A stretch of DNA of 64,000 nucleotides from Euclidia mi (Eukaryota > Arthropoda > Insecta > Lepidoptera > Erebidae): positions 11,426,217-11,490,216 of the forward strand of contig OX123209.2 of assembly GCA_944739405.2 (NCBI GenBank), written 5' to 3'. Each line of letters begins with the position of its first letter. The stretch's first letter is position 1. This document shows positions 43,001 to 51,744 of this stretch, piece by piece. The notes beneath the pieces were generated by a model, which saw nothing but the letters and a program-made list of their open reading frames with translations, was not told the origin of the DNA and did not search any database. The translations under genes were made by a program, and so were the position numbers.

Positions 43001-46000
43001 AAAAAACATAAATTACATTTTTATATATTGTTACGCCTATATCCCAGAAGGGGTAGGCAGAGGTGTAATATTACACCCACATTTCACCTTACGAACTTTA
43101 ATTCTGTAATAGGAGGCGAGCCTATTGCCGTTACCGGGCACATTGTCAGACTCCGTGCTGCTACTGAGAATTCGGAAAACCCTGTAACACTTTAGCCCGA
43201 CCCGGAAATGGAACCGGGGACCTCCCGATCAGCAAACGCATACGCTATACACTGGACCACGGAGGCAGTCACATTATTGATTTATCTCTATATAATTTAG
43301 AATTTGAATTGTCGCTCGTCCTGTTTCTCAAAGTGCACGTAAAACCGTCCGTTCCGGCTGCCATGAAAACCTATGAGGCTATGACTGTCACCAGCCTTTA
43401 ACAGTCCACTGCTGGACTAGGCCTCTCCTTTGGAAGGAGGAATTGGCCTATTATACCACGCTGGCCAAACGGGTTGGTGTAGGGTTTGTATCAAGTTTTC
43501 CTACTCTTACAGTGCTGTTCTCTGCATAATATGCTCCCTCTGTCGGCTCTTACGACACCCATGAGATATTATGGGGTGGTGACATTTCGTATCCTTAATC
43601 CGTCACCACACGGACATATATTCTATCATAACTGGTTAGAATAGACCGCGGATTCCGGGCTCCAAGAAATGAGTGTTGGATGCAACCGAGATACAATTGA
43701 ACGTTTTTTTTTATGTGATAGGCGGCAAACGAGCAAATGGTTCGCCTGGTAGTAAGATTACCGCTGTGTGATTGTGCGATTTTGCCGCCTGTGATTGTTG
43801 TGTGAAAGACATTAATAATAATAATAACATTCTTACCATCTGCTGAAGTCTTCAGGAGGAATGCCTATGAAGTTGATTGGATCCAATTCTATTAGTTTTC
43901 CTATGTTACCCGGATAACATACATTGTAGATCTTGCCTGAAAGCAAATTATATTTATTTCGATTAGTAAAAAGGTTACTAGGTTGTCTATGTGATAAGAG
44001 AACTAAAGTTAAGAGAAGATGTAGTGACAAGCATCGAGAAAGGCATGTTAAGATGCACATGGAGAGGATGGATGACGAAAGACTGACAAAGAAGATATAA
44101 GGCAAGTGTGAATGGGACAGGACGAAGGGGAAGAACTAGGCGGACGTTCTCTGACCAGATTGCAGACATCCTAAAAAAAGGACAGGTTAGAAGTACCCTA
44201 AACGGAAGAGCATGCATGAGAAACTTGATGGGAGTGGATGAAGCAAGAGAGGTATGTCAGGATCGTTGCAAATGGCGTTCCGTAGTCTCTGCCTATCCCT
44301 CCGGGTAACAGGCGTGAGTCTATGTTTGTATGTAAGATAAGAATGAAGAACAAGACAGTAAGATCGAACACACCGCGCGAACCACTGATTTTTTGTAGTT
44401 TTATGTGTATTAAACTGGTAAATAGATTAAAAAACAATTAGATAACTGTACATACTTCATCATCAGCCTTTAATAGTCCACTGCTGGACTAGGCCTCTCC
44501 TTTGAAAGGAGGAATTGGCCTTCTATACCACGCTGTCCAAACGGGTTGGTATAGGGTTTGTATCAAGTTTTCCTTCTCTTACAGTGCTGTTCTCTGCATA
44601 ATATGCTTCCTCTGTCGGCTCTTACGACACCCGTGGGATGATATGGGGTGGTGACAATCCGTATTCTTAATCCGTCACCACACGGACATACTTAAGTATG
44701 TATAATTGAAATTGACGTGTTTGTCAGTAATTTCAAAATAAGTATCTTTTCTCAAGTGCATTTTACGCAATACCAAGGCATACACTTTTTTGTTATCCTT
44801 TGTCCGTCTTTCTTTTTGTCTGAGGTAATCTCTGGAATGACTGAACCAAGTTTGATTGGCCTTCTAGTGGAAGATAGAAGACTTAGTATAGCTATATTTA
44901 GGCTGTCATTTGACCCAGTAGATGGTTCGGGACGGTAGTTATGAATCAATGAATTGTATATAGCTATACATCGTGACGGTCCGTGTGGTGACGGATTAAG
45001 AATACGGAATGTCACCACTACATATCATCACATGGGTGTCGTAAGAGCTGACAGACGGAGCATATTATGCAGAGAACAACACTGTAAGAGAAGGAAAACT
45101 TGATACAAATCCTATACCACCCCGTTTGGCCAGCGTGGTATGGTAGGCTAATTCCTCCTTTCAAAGGAGAGCCCTAGTCCAGTAGTGTACTGTCAAAAGC
45201 TGATGATGATGATATATCGTGATATAATGAATTGTGTACAGCGATAGCCTAGTGGAGAGAACGTCAGACAGCTACGCAGAGGGTCCGGGTTCGAATCCAC
45301 GGCGCGCACCGATGACTTTTCGGAGTTATTTATTTACTTTATTTATTAGAGTTATGTGCGTATTAAATTGTTAATCATCGCTTGCTAAATGAAGGACAAC
45401 ATCGTGAGGAAACCTACATGTCTGAGAGTTCTCCACAATGATCTCGAAAGACATGTGAAGTCTGCCAACCCGCACTTGGCCAGCGTGGTGGACTATAGCC
45501 TTACCCTTCTCATAATGGGAAGAGGCCCATGCCCAGCAGTGGGACAGTATAAAGGGCTGATGATGATGTATAGCTATTATCTCACCTAACACAGCACCCA
45601 TTGAATGTCCGACGAACACAAAATCCTTCCATCTGAAATGCTTCACGACCGCTTGTATGGAGTATACCAAATCGTATATACTGATCATCATTCCGGGAGG
45701 GAACGGGTCTGACTTGCCGTTACCTGGGAGCTCCACACCTGGAAATTGGAATAACACAATTTACTTTATTATTAATTAGTAAAAGAAGATGTATGACAAG
45801 CATCGAGAAAGGTATTCTAAGATGGTTTGGGCATGTGGAGAGGATGGATGACGAACAATTGACCAAGAAGATATACAAGGCAAGTGTGAATGGGACAGGA
45901 CGAAGTGGAAGACCTAGGCGGACGTTCTCTGACCAGATTGGAGACATCCTAAAAACAGGACAGGTTAGAAGTACCCTGAACAGAAGAGCATGAATGATGA

Positions 46001-49000
46001 ATCTGATGGGAGTGAATGAAGAGAGGTATTTCAGGATCGTTGCAAATGGCGTTCCGTAGTCTCTGCCTACCCCTCACGGGAAACAGGCGTGAGTCTATGT
46101 ATGTATGTATTTTATTATTTATAACTCATTTCTAACCTAATGGAATGAAAGAGGAACCCACCACGCACCCTTGGATTGCCCACCCCAACAATTGCAATAG
46201 TAAAACCCCATTTCCGCATTATTCTATACATCCTTTATCCTTTGTCATTAGGGGAGTTCGGTATTGTCAAACTTTTCTATTGCAATAGTTGGGGCGGTCA
46301 ATCCGAGGGTGCGTGGTGGGTTCCTCTTTCCTTCCATAAGGATACAATGGAGTTCCGCCAAGTAACGCATGATTCAATCAATTGCCGATTTCTCGTTACA
46401 ATAGAACTGCCTCCGTGGTCCAGTGGATAGCGTATGCGACTGCTGATCGGAGGTCCCGGGTTCGATTCCCGAGTCGGGCAAAAGTGTTACTAGGTTTTCC
46501 GAATTTTCAGTAGCAGCACGGAGTCTGGTGATGTGCCCAGTAACGGTAGTAGGCTCGCCCCCTATTACGTGGGACCTAAAAATTGATGGCGAAATGTGGG
46601 TGTAATATTACACCTTTGCCTGCCCCTTCGGGGATACAGGTGTGAGACTATAAATAAATAAAATAAATAGAACTGACATGCCTATGGGCATAATGGGCGG
46701 GCAAAGTTAAGTAACGCTGGCACAGGTCGCCACTTGGATGAATCACTAGGTGTGCCATTTACTTAAGAACTTTGTGTGAGTGTATGGTCAACTTTGATAT
46801 TGGAGTTTTCATACATACTGTTACGCCATCTATCGGTGAATGTTGAAGACGGATCTGAGCGACGGATGGAAAGAAGCTTTGCAGAATGCTCAGCAAGAAG
46901 ACAAGGACGTACAGGCGATTCTCGAATGGAAGAAATCAGGCGCTCCTAGGCCCAAATGGAGTGATATCGCAGCAAGGAGCCCTGTCACTAAAGGTTATTG
47001 GGCCCAGTGGGATAGCTTGGTTGTCCAGGACGGAGTTCTGTGCCGCAAATGGGTAAACGCTCGAGGTAACCAATGCCATCTGCAAATGGTAGTGCCTAAA
47101 ACTAAGGTGCCGGAAGTCTTGCAGCTCTATCACAATGGTGCTTCGGGAGGTCACATGGGAGTTAAGAAGACGCTTACTAAGATCCGGGAGCGGTTTTATT
47201 GGCTCCACTGTCGGAATGACGTCGAGGATTGGTGCCGCAAATGCACAAGCTGTGCGGCTGTCAAGGGGCCACATACTCGTAGCAGAGGTGCATTGAAGGT
47301 GGAGCTCCATGGGAGTCAGGACAACAGATGTCTGAGAAGATGAAGACTCGCTACGACCGGAAGGCGAACAACAAAGGCTTCGATGAGGGATCATTGGTGT
47401 GGCTTCATAACCCAGTACGAAGCAACGGTAAATCGCCTAAATTACAAGCCAGGTGGGACGGGCCATATCGCATAATTATCAGGATGAACGACGTCACCTA
47501 TCGAATCCAGAAGGGGTCGCGAGGTGCACCGAAGATAGTTCATGTGGACCGGTTGGCTCGTTACCATGGGTCCAACAATGTTCGAGACGAACACGTTTAA
47601 GAGGGGGGCAGTGTTACGCCATCTATCGGTGAATGGGGGTACTAGAAGAGATTGAATGTATCGGTGGTTTAAAGGTAATTCAGCTACTCTGTACTAGATG
47701 GCGTTGCTGTGTCGAGTAATCGACTGTTCGAGATTATTTCGACAGTTTTGTAGAAGCATCTAGAATGCGCTAGTGATGTTATCCGGCCAGTATAAATAGA
47801 ACGCGAACGAACGGAACGGACACAGTGACAATTGAAGATCGAAGCGATAAACAAGAAGCGAAGGGAAATAATTCGGAAGTGTTTAGTGGTGTTTTTATTA
47901 GTGTTGAGAATTAAGTGTGAAATAAGTGTGTGTTTACTAGTTGTGTAAATAAGTGTGTATAGTGTTTGTGTATAAATAAAGTTCAGTTTAAGCGGCATCG
48001 TGAGTTATAATTTATCGTCGAACCCCAGCTCGTAACAATACATAGACTCACGCCTGTTTCCCGGAGGGGTAGGCAGAGACTACGGAACGCCATTTGCAAC
48101 AGACCTGACATAATAATCTCTTTTGCTTCATTCACTCCCATCAAATTTTTCACGCATGCTCTTCGGTTAAGGGTACTTCTAACCTGTCCTTTTTTAGGAT
48201 GTCGCCAATCTTTTCAGAGAACGTTCGTCTAAGTCTTCCCCTTCCTCATGTCCCATTCACACTTGACTTATAACTTCTTGGTTAGTCTTTCGTCATCCAT
48301 CCTTACCATGTATCCAAACCATCTTAGCATACCTTTCTCAATGGTTGTCACTACATCTTCTTTTACCCCACAACACTCTCGTATCACACAATTCTTTACT
48401 CTGTCGTTCAAAGACACTCCACACATACTTCTCAGTGCTCTCATTTCTACGGCATTTATTCTACTTTCTTTTTGTTTTTTTTGGAGTTTTCAGACCGCGT
48501 AAAGGCCTCCGACATGGTCTAACGATTCTTGTCCAGCGACAATAACCGGGACCGACAGCTTTAAGTGCCCTCCGAAGCACGCTAGCGCTCTGAAGTAAAT
48601 GCCACACATGGTCACCCATCCAAATGTAGACTTATGCAAGTGTTGCTTAACTTTGCCGATGTATTACGAACGGCCAGCGAAGTCACGCTATAAGCGCTAC
48701 GCATTAGGCACAACCATTTAAACAAATTTGTTATGTAAACATTGTCCGTGTGGTGATGGATCAAGAATACGGATTGTCACCACCCCATATCATCCCATGG
48801 GTGTCGTAAGAGCCGACAGAGGCAGCATATTAGCAGAGAACAGCACTGTAAGAGAAGGAAAACTTGATACAAACCCTTACACCAACCCGTTTGGCCAGCG
48901 TGGTATAGTAGGCCAATTCCTCCTTTCAAAGGAGAGGCCTAGTCCAGCAGTGGACTGTTAAAGACTGATGACGATGTTATGTAAACATATAGTTAAACAT

Positions 49001-49127
49001 GAAACTGTACCTATATAATAAAAGTTCTTAGGCAGTTGGCTGACAAGCGGTCGGAAGCTTACAGCGGAGTCCATGTTGCCGTGGCACAGCAGCACGGGAG
49101 GATCGCAGCAGTCACCCCATGCTATAA
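39745..49127 (-). CDS. SERHL/kraken-like alpha/beta serine hydrolase (six exons; N-terminus not found)
   Basis: Exons: 49127-49011, 45738-45586, 43936-43837, 42990-42903, 41118-41018 and 40054-39745. The split codons G|GT, G|GC, TG|G and AG|A and a phase-0 join are all consistent. About 289 residues result. The oxyanion motif PPVLLCHGNMDSAVSF, the nucleophile elbow VGHSMGAV (Ser) and the catalytic-His region GGHDVHISHPERL are present. This matches the probable serine hydrolase / kraken family, cytosolic or peroxisomal esterase-like enzymes of unsettled substrate. The first 20-30 residues should come from an exon upstream of 49127 that I could not identify. Introns are full of SINEs and LINE tails. 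Confidence 0.8.
40093..40372 (+). mobile_element. MITE family Q
   Basis: Left TATTTACATAGAGGCGCA; right TGCGCTTCTATTTTAATCTG, near complement. Internal GCCGCTTGGCGGCGTGGC. Confidence 0.6.
40475..40985 (-). mobile_element. SINE family 2a (minus), with divergent middle
   Basis: The minus strand has the head CTATAGCCTAGTGGAGATACC, GGTTCGAATCCACGG, the TCGGTCCCGGCTGTCATG body and a GATGATGAT tail. The middle (40540-40690) looks inserted or partly duplicated. Confidence 0.65.
41018..41118 (-). CDS. Serine hydrolase, fifth identified exon
   Basis: 101 bp. ALTSIRKNRPDLSEEQ, AIAVLERLSEPAGDGYI. Acceptor ATTATATTTCAG, donor AAG|GTATGT. Confidence 0.8.
41155..41368 (+). repeat. Dispersed repeat fragment
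   Basis: GGACGCCAGCAACTACGCC, CCGATCCCGTGGGAATTTCC, GTCAGTCAGTCAGTAACGC. Typical lepidopteran interspersed sequence of unclear class. Confidence 0.4.
41465..41990. repeat. Composite of SINE/LINE-tail fragments
   Basis: Minus-strand scraps of the family 4 SINE (41470-41560 and 41858-41920), a minus copy of the GCGGCAAATGG repeat (41655-41850) and a plus-strand end of SINE family 3 (41925-41990). Confidence 0.5.
41992..42253 (-). mobile_element. LINE ORF2 C-terminal fragment
   Basis: The minus strand gives SRLAWYGHIMRREDMYVGKQ, VMNMKVEGWKGRGRPRKRW, MDCVRMDMKEKGV and EEWKQRTYCADPK. A conserved C-terminal end of an RTE-type ORF2, distinct from the ERMDDERLTK family. Confidence 0.65.
42348..42890. 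mobile_element. hAT-type MITE with TTAAATAC duplication
   Basis: Starts TAGTGATGT and ends ACATCACTA, with ATATCCGCGGATA-rich subterminal sequence on both sides. TTAAATAC lies at 42340-42347 and 42891-42898. A SINE is inserted inside. The right end lies 12 bp from a hydrolase exon. Confidence 0.75.
42592..42812 (+). mobile_element. SINE family 4
   Basis: Head GGCGTAGTGGTTAAAGCGGC with GGCTTCGATCCCCAC, then TTTCGAGTCTGGGTGTTC and AATGCGGGAGTTGTC. Confidence 0.65.
42903..42990 (-). CDS. Serine hydrolase, fourth identified exon
   Basis: 88 bp. YKYFFAEFYKNYDKLNMPK and DKAPKIKWKE. Acceptor TACATTTGCAG, donor GAG|GTTAGT. A hAT element lies directly downstream. Confidence 0.75.
43028..43268 (-). 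mobile_element. SINE family 1 (minus)
   Basis: The minus strand has CCGTGGTCCAGTGTATAGCG, AGTAGCAGCACGGAGTCTG and CCCCTTCTGGGATATAGGCG. Confidence 0.7.
43375..43640 (-). repeat. Dispersed repeat, family E
   Basis: The minus strand starts CCGTGTGGTGACGGATTAAG and ends CAGCAGTGGACTGTTAAAGG. Confidence 0.6.
43712..43800 (+). repeat. GCGGCAAACGAGC repeat fragment
   Basis: GATAGGCGGCAAACGAGC and GGTTCGCCTGGTAGTAAG relate it to 17185. Confidence 0.45.
43837..43936 (-). CDS. Serine hydrolase, third identified exon
   Basis: 100 bp. KIYNVCYPGNIGKLIELDP and INFIGIPPEDFSR. Acceptor TTTGCTTTCAG, donor ATG|GTAAGA. Confidence 0.8.
43990..44335 (+). mobile_element. RTE-like LINE 3' fragment (copy 4)
   Basis: MNGTGRRGRTRRTFSDQIA, DILKKGQVRSTLNGRACMRN, EAREVCQDRCKWRSVVSAYP. 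Upstream part frameshifted. Confidence 0.7.
44458..44693 (-). repeat. Dispersed repeat, family E
   Basis: Nearly full copy. Inverted relative to 44968-45218. Confidence 0.6.
44815..44935 (+). repeat. Unclassified dispersed repeat, copy 2
   Basis: Partner of 11198-11345. Confidence 0.5.
44968..45218 (+). repeat. Dispersed repeat, family E
   Basis: GGTCCGTGTGGTGACGGATT at the start, AAAGGAGAGCCCTAGTCCAG and a GATGATGAT end. Confidence 0.6.
45236..45570 (+). mobile_element. SINE family 2b
   Basis: Head AGCGATAGCCTAGTGGAG with GGTTCGAATCCACGG, a TTTATT-rich duplication near 45327, body GAAGTCTGCCAACCCGCAC, CCCAGCAGTGGGACAG and GATGATGATG. Confidence 0.7.
45586..45738 (-). CDS. Serine hydrolase, second identified exon (nucleophile)
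   Basis: 153 bp. VELPGNGKSDPFPPGMM, YSIQAVVKHFRWKDF and VFVGHSMGAVL. Acceptor CCAATTTCCAG, donor TTAG|GTGAGA. The GHSMG serine is here. Confidence 0.85.
45785..46105 (+). mobile_element. RTE-like LINE 3' fragment (copy 5)
   Basis: MTSIEKGILRWFGHVERMDD, SGRPRRTFSDQIGDILKTG and STLNRRA then a TGA. Tail CTGCCTACCCCTCACGGG and TATG repeats. Confidence 0.7.
46132..46392. mobile_element. Foldback element, copy 2
   Basis: AGAGGAACCCACCACGCACC on the left and GGTGCGTGGTGGGTTCCTCT on the right. The right side extends to GAGTTCCGCCAAGTAACGC, the mirror of copy 1's left extension. Confidence 0.6.
46410..46666 (+). mobile_element. SINE family 1 with target duplication
   Basis: Complete copy flanked by ATAGAACTG at 46401-46409 and 46667-46675. 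Confidence 0.75.
46840..47600 (+). pseudogene. Gypsy pol remnant: integrase zinc finger and C-terminal domain, catalytic core lost
   Basis: 46840-47343 holds the integrase H2C2 finger (LYHNGASGGHMGVKKTL, CRKCTSCAAVK). After a frame change near 47330, 47328-47600 gives MKTRYDRKANNKGFDEGS, LVWLHNPVRSNGKSPKLQ and WDGPYRIIIRMNDVTYRI, the integrase C-terminal part with a GPY-type motif. The DDE core between them is deleted. The upstream ATG comes from LTR sequence. Confidence 0.7.
47612..48037 (+). repeat. 3' LTR of the deletion derivative (426 bp)
   Basis: TGTTACG...CGTAACA, 7-bp inverted termini. TATAAATA at 47791-47798, AATAAA at 47975-47980. Confidence 0.8.
48041..48475 (-). mobile_element. 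RTE-like LINE 3' fragment (copy 6)
   Basis: Minus strand, longest copy. It includes the upstream GAGTGTCTTTGAACGAC part and the ERLTKK... tail region with several frameshifts. The gypsy derivative inserted into its ATACATAC tail. Confidence 0.65.
48490..48715 (+). repeat. Dispersed repeat with GGTCACCCATCC motif
   Basis: GGCCTCCGACATGGTCTAACG, TGGTCACCCATCC, CCAGCGAAGTCACGC. Traces also near 23600. Confidence 0.45.
48738..48985 (+). repeat. Dispersed repeat, family E
   Basis: CCGTGTGGTGATGGATCAAG to CAGCAGTGGACTGTTAAAG, nearly complete. Confidence 0.6.
49011..49127 (-). CDS. Serine hydrolase, first identified exon
   Basis: 117 bp. IAWGDCCDPPVLLCHGNMD, AVSFRPLVSQLPKNFYYI. Acceptor TTTTATGTTTCAG (so a further exon precedes it), donor ATAG|GTACAG. 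Confidence 0.8.
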
Positions 49128-49200
49128 CTGAAACATAAAAAACTTGATAAATCATCAACAGCCTTTATTTTTAATCTGTTGCATGGCTGGCCACAGGTAA

Positions 49201-49497
49201 AGAGCTCAGATATTTACATAGAGGCGCATTTCCTATGGGCCCTCTGAAGACAAACTTTCTGTGACCCAAATTGCCGCTTGGCGGCGTGGCAGTCGTGCTG
49301 TGACAGCTGTCTCTACGAGAGCAAGAGAGACGAACGTTCCTCCAGTGTATCTTAACTACGAGAGCAAGAGAGACGGAGAACGACGCCAGCGCCGCCAACG
49401 GCACCAACTACGAACTACACTGGCGACAGTCCCCACTTGAGATCGGCACACGAAATCCTTAAGAACTGCGCTTCTATGTAAATCTGTATTCATTGCC
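49201..49497 (+). mobile_element. MITE family Q, best copy
   Basis: Left AGATATTTACATAGAGGCGCA and right TGCGCTTCTATGTAAATCT are inverted. The interior carries two GAGAGCAAGAGAGACG repeats. Confidence 0.65.
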
Positions 49498-49901
49498 ACA
49501 GGCCTATCTTTATTTAGCCCATAGATATAGTAATTAAAGGAGATATGCCCTGTAGACCAAAATGTATCGGATCGGACACTCGCATTTTTAAATCAAAACT
49601 GACAAAAAAACAATTATAAACCTTATCCTATCGAACATAGCGTGTATTTACCAAGTAACGTTCAACTTAGACAAAAACATCGACCACTATCGTTGTGCTA
49701 TGCAAAACAAATGATTTGTTTTTATAAAGTTCTTTTGAATAGCACTATGATTGATAGTGGTTGATGTCGATGACTTCTACTCTTATTTATAAGTATTTCT
49801 ATGATTTGGCCTCTTCTCAATATGACAAGAGTTAGGCTATAGTCCACCATGCTGGTCGACTGCAGATTGGCAGACTTCACATGAATGAGATACTTAATTA
49901 T

Positions 49902-51014
49902 TAGGCATGAGACCGATATATCAAAACGAAACTGAAATCCGATTGCAGTCAGAAATCGTATCGTATCGATATTCCAATATGAGAAAACCGATTTTAGAAA
50001 ACGTAAAACAATACCACGATAACGCAAACAATCTAATCCAAACCAAACGGAAACTGTGCAAGCGCAACCAAACTACAAAGTAAATCTAAAGCTTAAGTTT
50101 GCGATAGTTTTCATATTCATTCGTTCTCTTTCACTCTACCCAACGACTACTTAGTTAGAATGAGAGAGAGCGAATTTCATATCCTTTTCTTTCTTACTTA
50201 GTGATCCGTTTAAAGAGCAAAAGAGATGAAGCGAATATCGATCGTTGCCAAGCAAGCCAGTCGTAGTACCTAGTGCGTTATGGATTTTGGCGGTTTTATG
50301 AATTGCAGATTGAATAGAAAAAATAAAACTAAACATCGAGGCGATAAGATCTAATTCAGATTGCAACTATTTAATGTTTGTTTTGAAAATTGCAAATGGT
50401 TTTAATAGTTATTAGGGATTTATGTTTGGAGAGTTTTGACTTGATCAATGTTTATTTGTTCACTTGACCTAGGTGACACGTGCAGTGCGGTGCGCGCGTA
50501 ATAATAATAAAATTAAGTACCTATATTTGGTTTTCGTGAAAGTTATACTATTAGGATTTAAAAAGTTTTATTGTTACGTTGTTAGGATTGTAAAGTGTAA
50601 ATAAATAGAAACAATTCGTGTTGTGTAATTTTAGTTTGTTTGGCGACTGAGTTTTTTAACAATTAGTTTTAGGTAGTTAGTAGGTTAAGATTGTAAAGTG
50701 TAAATAAATAGAAACAATTCGTGTTGTGTAATTTTAGTTTGTTTGGCGACTGAGTTTTTTAACAATTAGTTTTAGGTAGTTAGTAGGTTTTCTTTTTCAA
50801 TATGTCACGCAAACCAAGCGAAATATGGACGCATGACATGACAATACAATAAGAATTCGATTGTTTGCGTTTGTCTACGCAACTAGTAACTACGCTCGTC
50901 GCTCCGACATCCGCTACAGAAATCGATTTCTAAAATCGGTTTTTGAAATCGATTTCAGTATCTGAAATCGAATTTGTATCGGTTTGCGGAAAAATCCGAA
51001 AACGCCCATGCCTA
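49902..51014. mobile_element. Non-autonomous hAT element, 1.1 kb
   Basis: TAGGCATG and CATGCCTA ends with GAAATCGATTT-type subterminal repeats. TTAATTAT lies on both sides (49894-49901 and 51015-51022). No transposase frame. It contains a 103-bp tandem duplication. Confidence 0.75.
50588..50789. repeat. 103-bp tandem duplication
   Basis: The unit starts TTGTAAAGTGTAAATAAATA. The two copies (50588-50686 and 50691-50789) are identical by eye. Confidence 0.85.
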
Positions 51015-51068
51015 TTAATTATGTCTCTCAAACATGTAGGGTTTTTCACTTAGTCTTAGTTTCTCTCA

Positions 51069-51104
51069 CACCATTCAGCAAGTTTTATAACTTGCTGAAT
51101 GGTG
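51069..51104. repeat. 16-bp perfect hairpin with 4-nt loop
   Basis: CACCATTCAGCAAGTT, loop TTAT, AACTTGCTGAATGGTG. Confidence 0.85.
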
Positions 51105-51116
51105 AAGGAAAACCAT

Positions 51117-51600
51117 TTAATATGGATATAACTTAATATTCAGCCAATGAAATGCTTTCGCAAAATCTTTTTTGTTTTGGTAAATAAATCTTTTTTTCCG
51201 GTTCCGGTTGTCAACTGAGTAACATCGCGTTCGCGGGCTCCCGACAAATTGTGTAATTTTCGGGTTCAAAAGTGCTTTATCGTGGTGAAAAGTGTTTTGT
51301 GCTACAAATGGACATATAGTGCGATCAAATAACATTCAGTTTTCGTATTTGAGTGGCAAATTAATCCAAAAATTACGATACAAATAGTGATTCTTGATAT
51401 GCATTTTTAAACATACCTACATTTGGAAAATAAAAATCGAGTTAAATTGAATGAATGATAAAAATAGTGTTGTGCCAAGTTGTCATTACGAAAGCAAATT
51501 AGGTTGCCAATGTTGCCATAAACAAAATTTAAACTGAACTATTACAAAAATAAGAACGTAAACAAAGTCGAATTCGTAAAAATTCACACCATCCTTAAAA
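51117..51600. other. AT-rich DNA before the LINE
   Basis: Nothing recognised. Part of it may be the LINE 5' untranslated region. Confidence 0.3.
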
Positions 51601-51609
51601 ATCGAGGTC

Positions 51610-51719
51610 TACTAGTCGACCAAGCCAACTAGACGAATGTCAACGATAAATAATTTCTGGATTATAATTGTTGAATTTTGTCACGTTGACATTCGTCTAG
51701 TTGGCTTGGTCGACCAGTA
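51610..51719. repeat. 36-bp inverted repeat at the LINE 5' side
   Basis: The arms 51610-51645 and 51684-51719 are complementary with one mismatch (AGTCGACCAAGCCAACTAG in the left arm). The spacer is 38 nt. Confidence 0.85.
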
Positions 51720-51744
51720 CGATTTACACCGATTCTGTACCGCA

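Larger units (their letters stand above)
46819..48037 (+). mobile_element. Ty3/gypsy deletion derivative
   Basis: Flanked by ATAC (46815-46818 and 48038-48041). It starts with the first 24 bases of the LTR (TGTTACGCCATCTATCGG), then jumps into pol (46843), continues to a purine-rich GAGGGGGGCAG tract at 47601-47611 and a complete 3' LTR. It cannot be autonomous. Confidence 0.8.
49795..51068 (-). mobile_element. SINE family 2b split by a hAT element
   Basis: The left piece 49795-49901 and the right piece from 51015 are consecutive parts of the SINE body in minus orientation (complements of CTTCTCATAATGGGAAGAGG-type and CTACATGTCTGAGAG sequences). Confidence 0.55.

Noticed and set aside
46399..46480. 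tRNA gene candidates at this and similar places (3000, 17430, 23100, 29190, 42600)
   Set aside because: Box A and B are present but acceptor stems do not pair and each continues into a shared SINE body.
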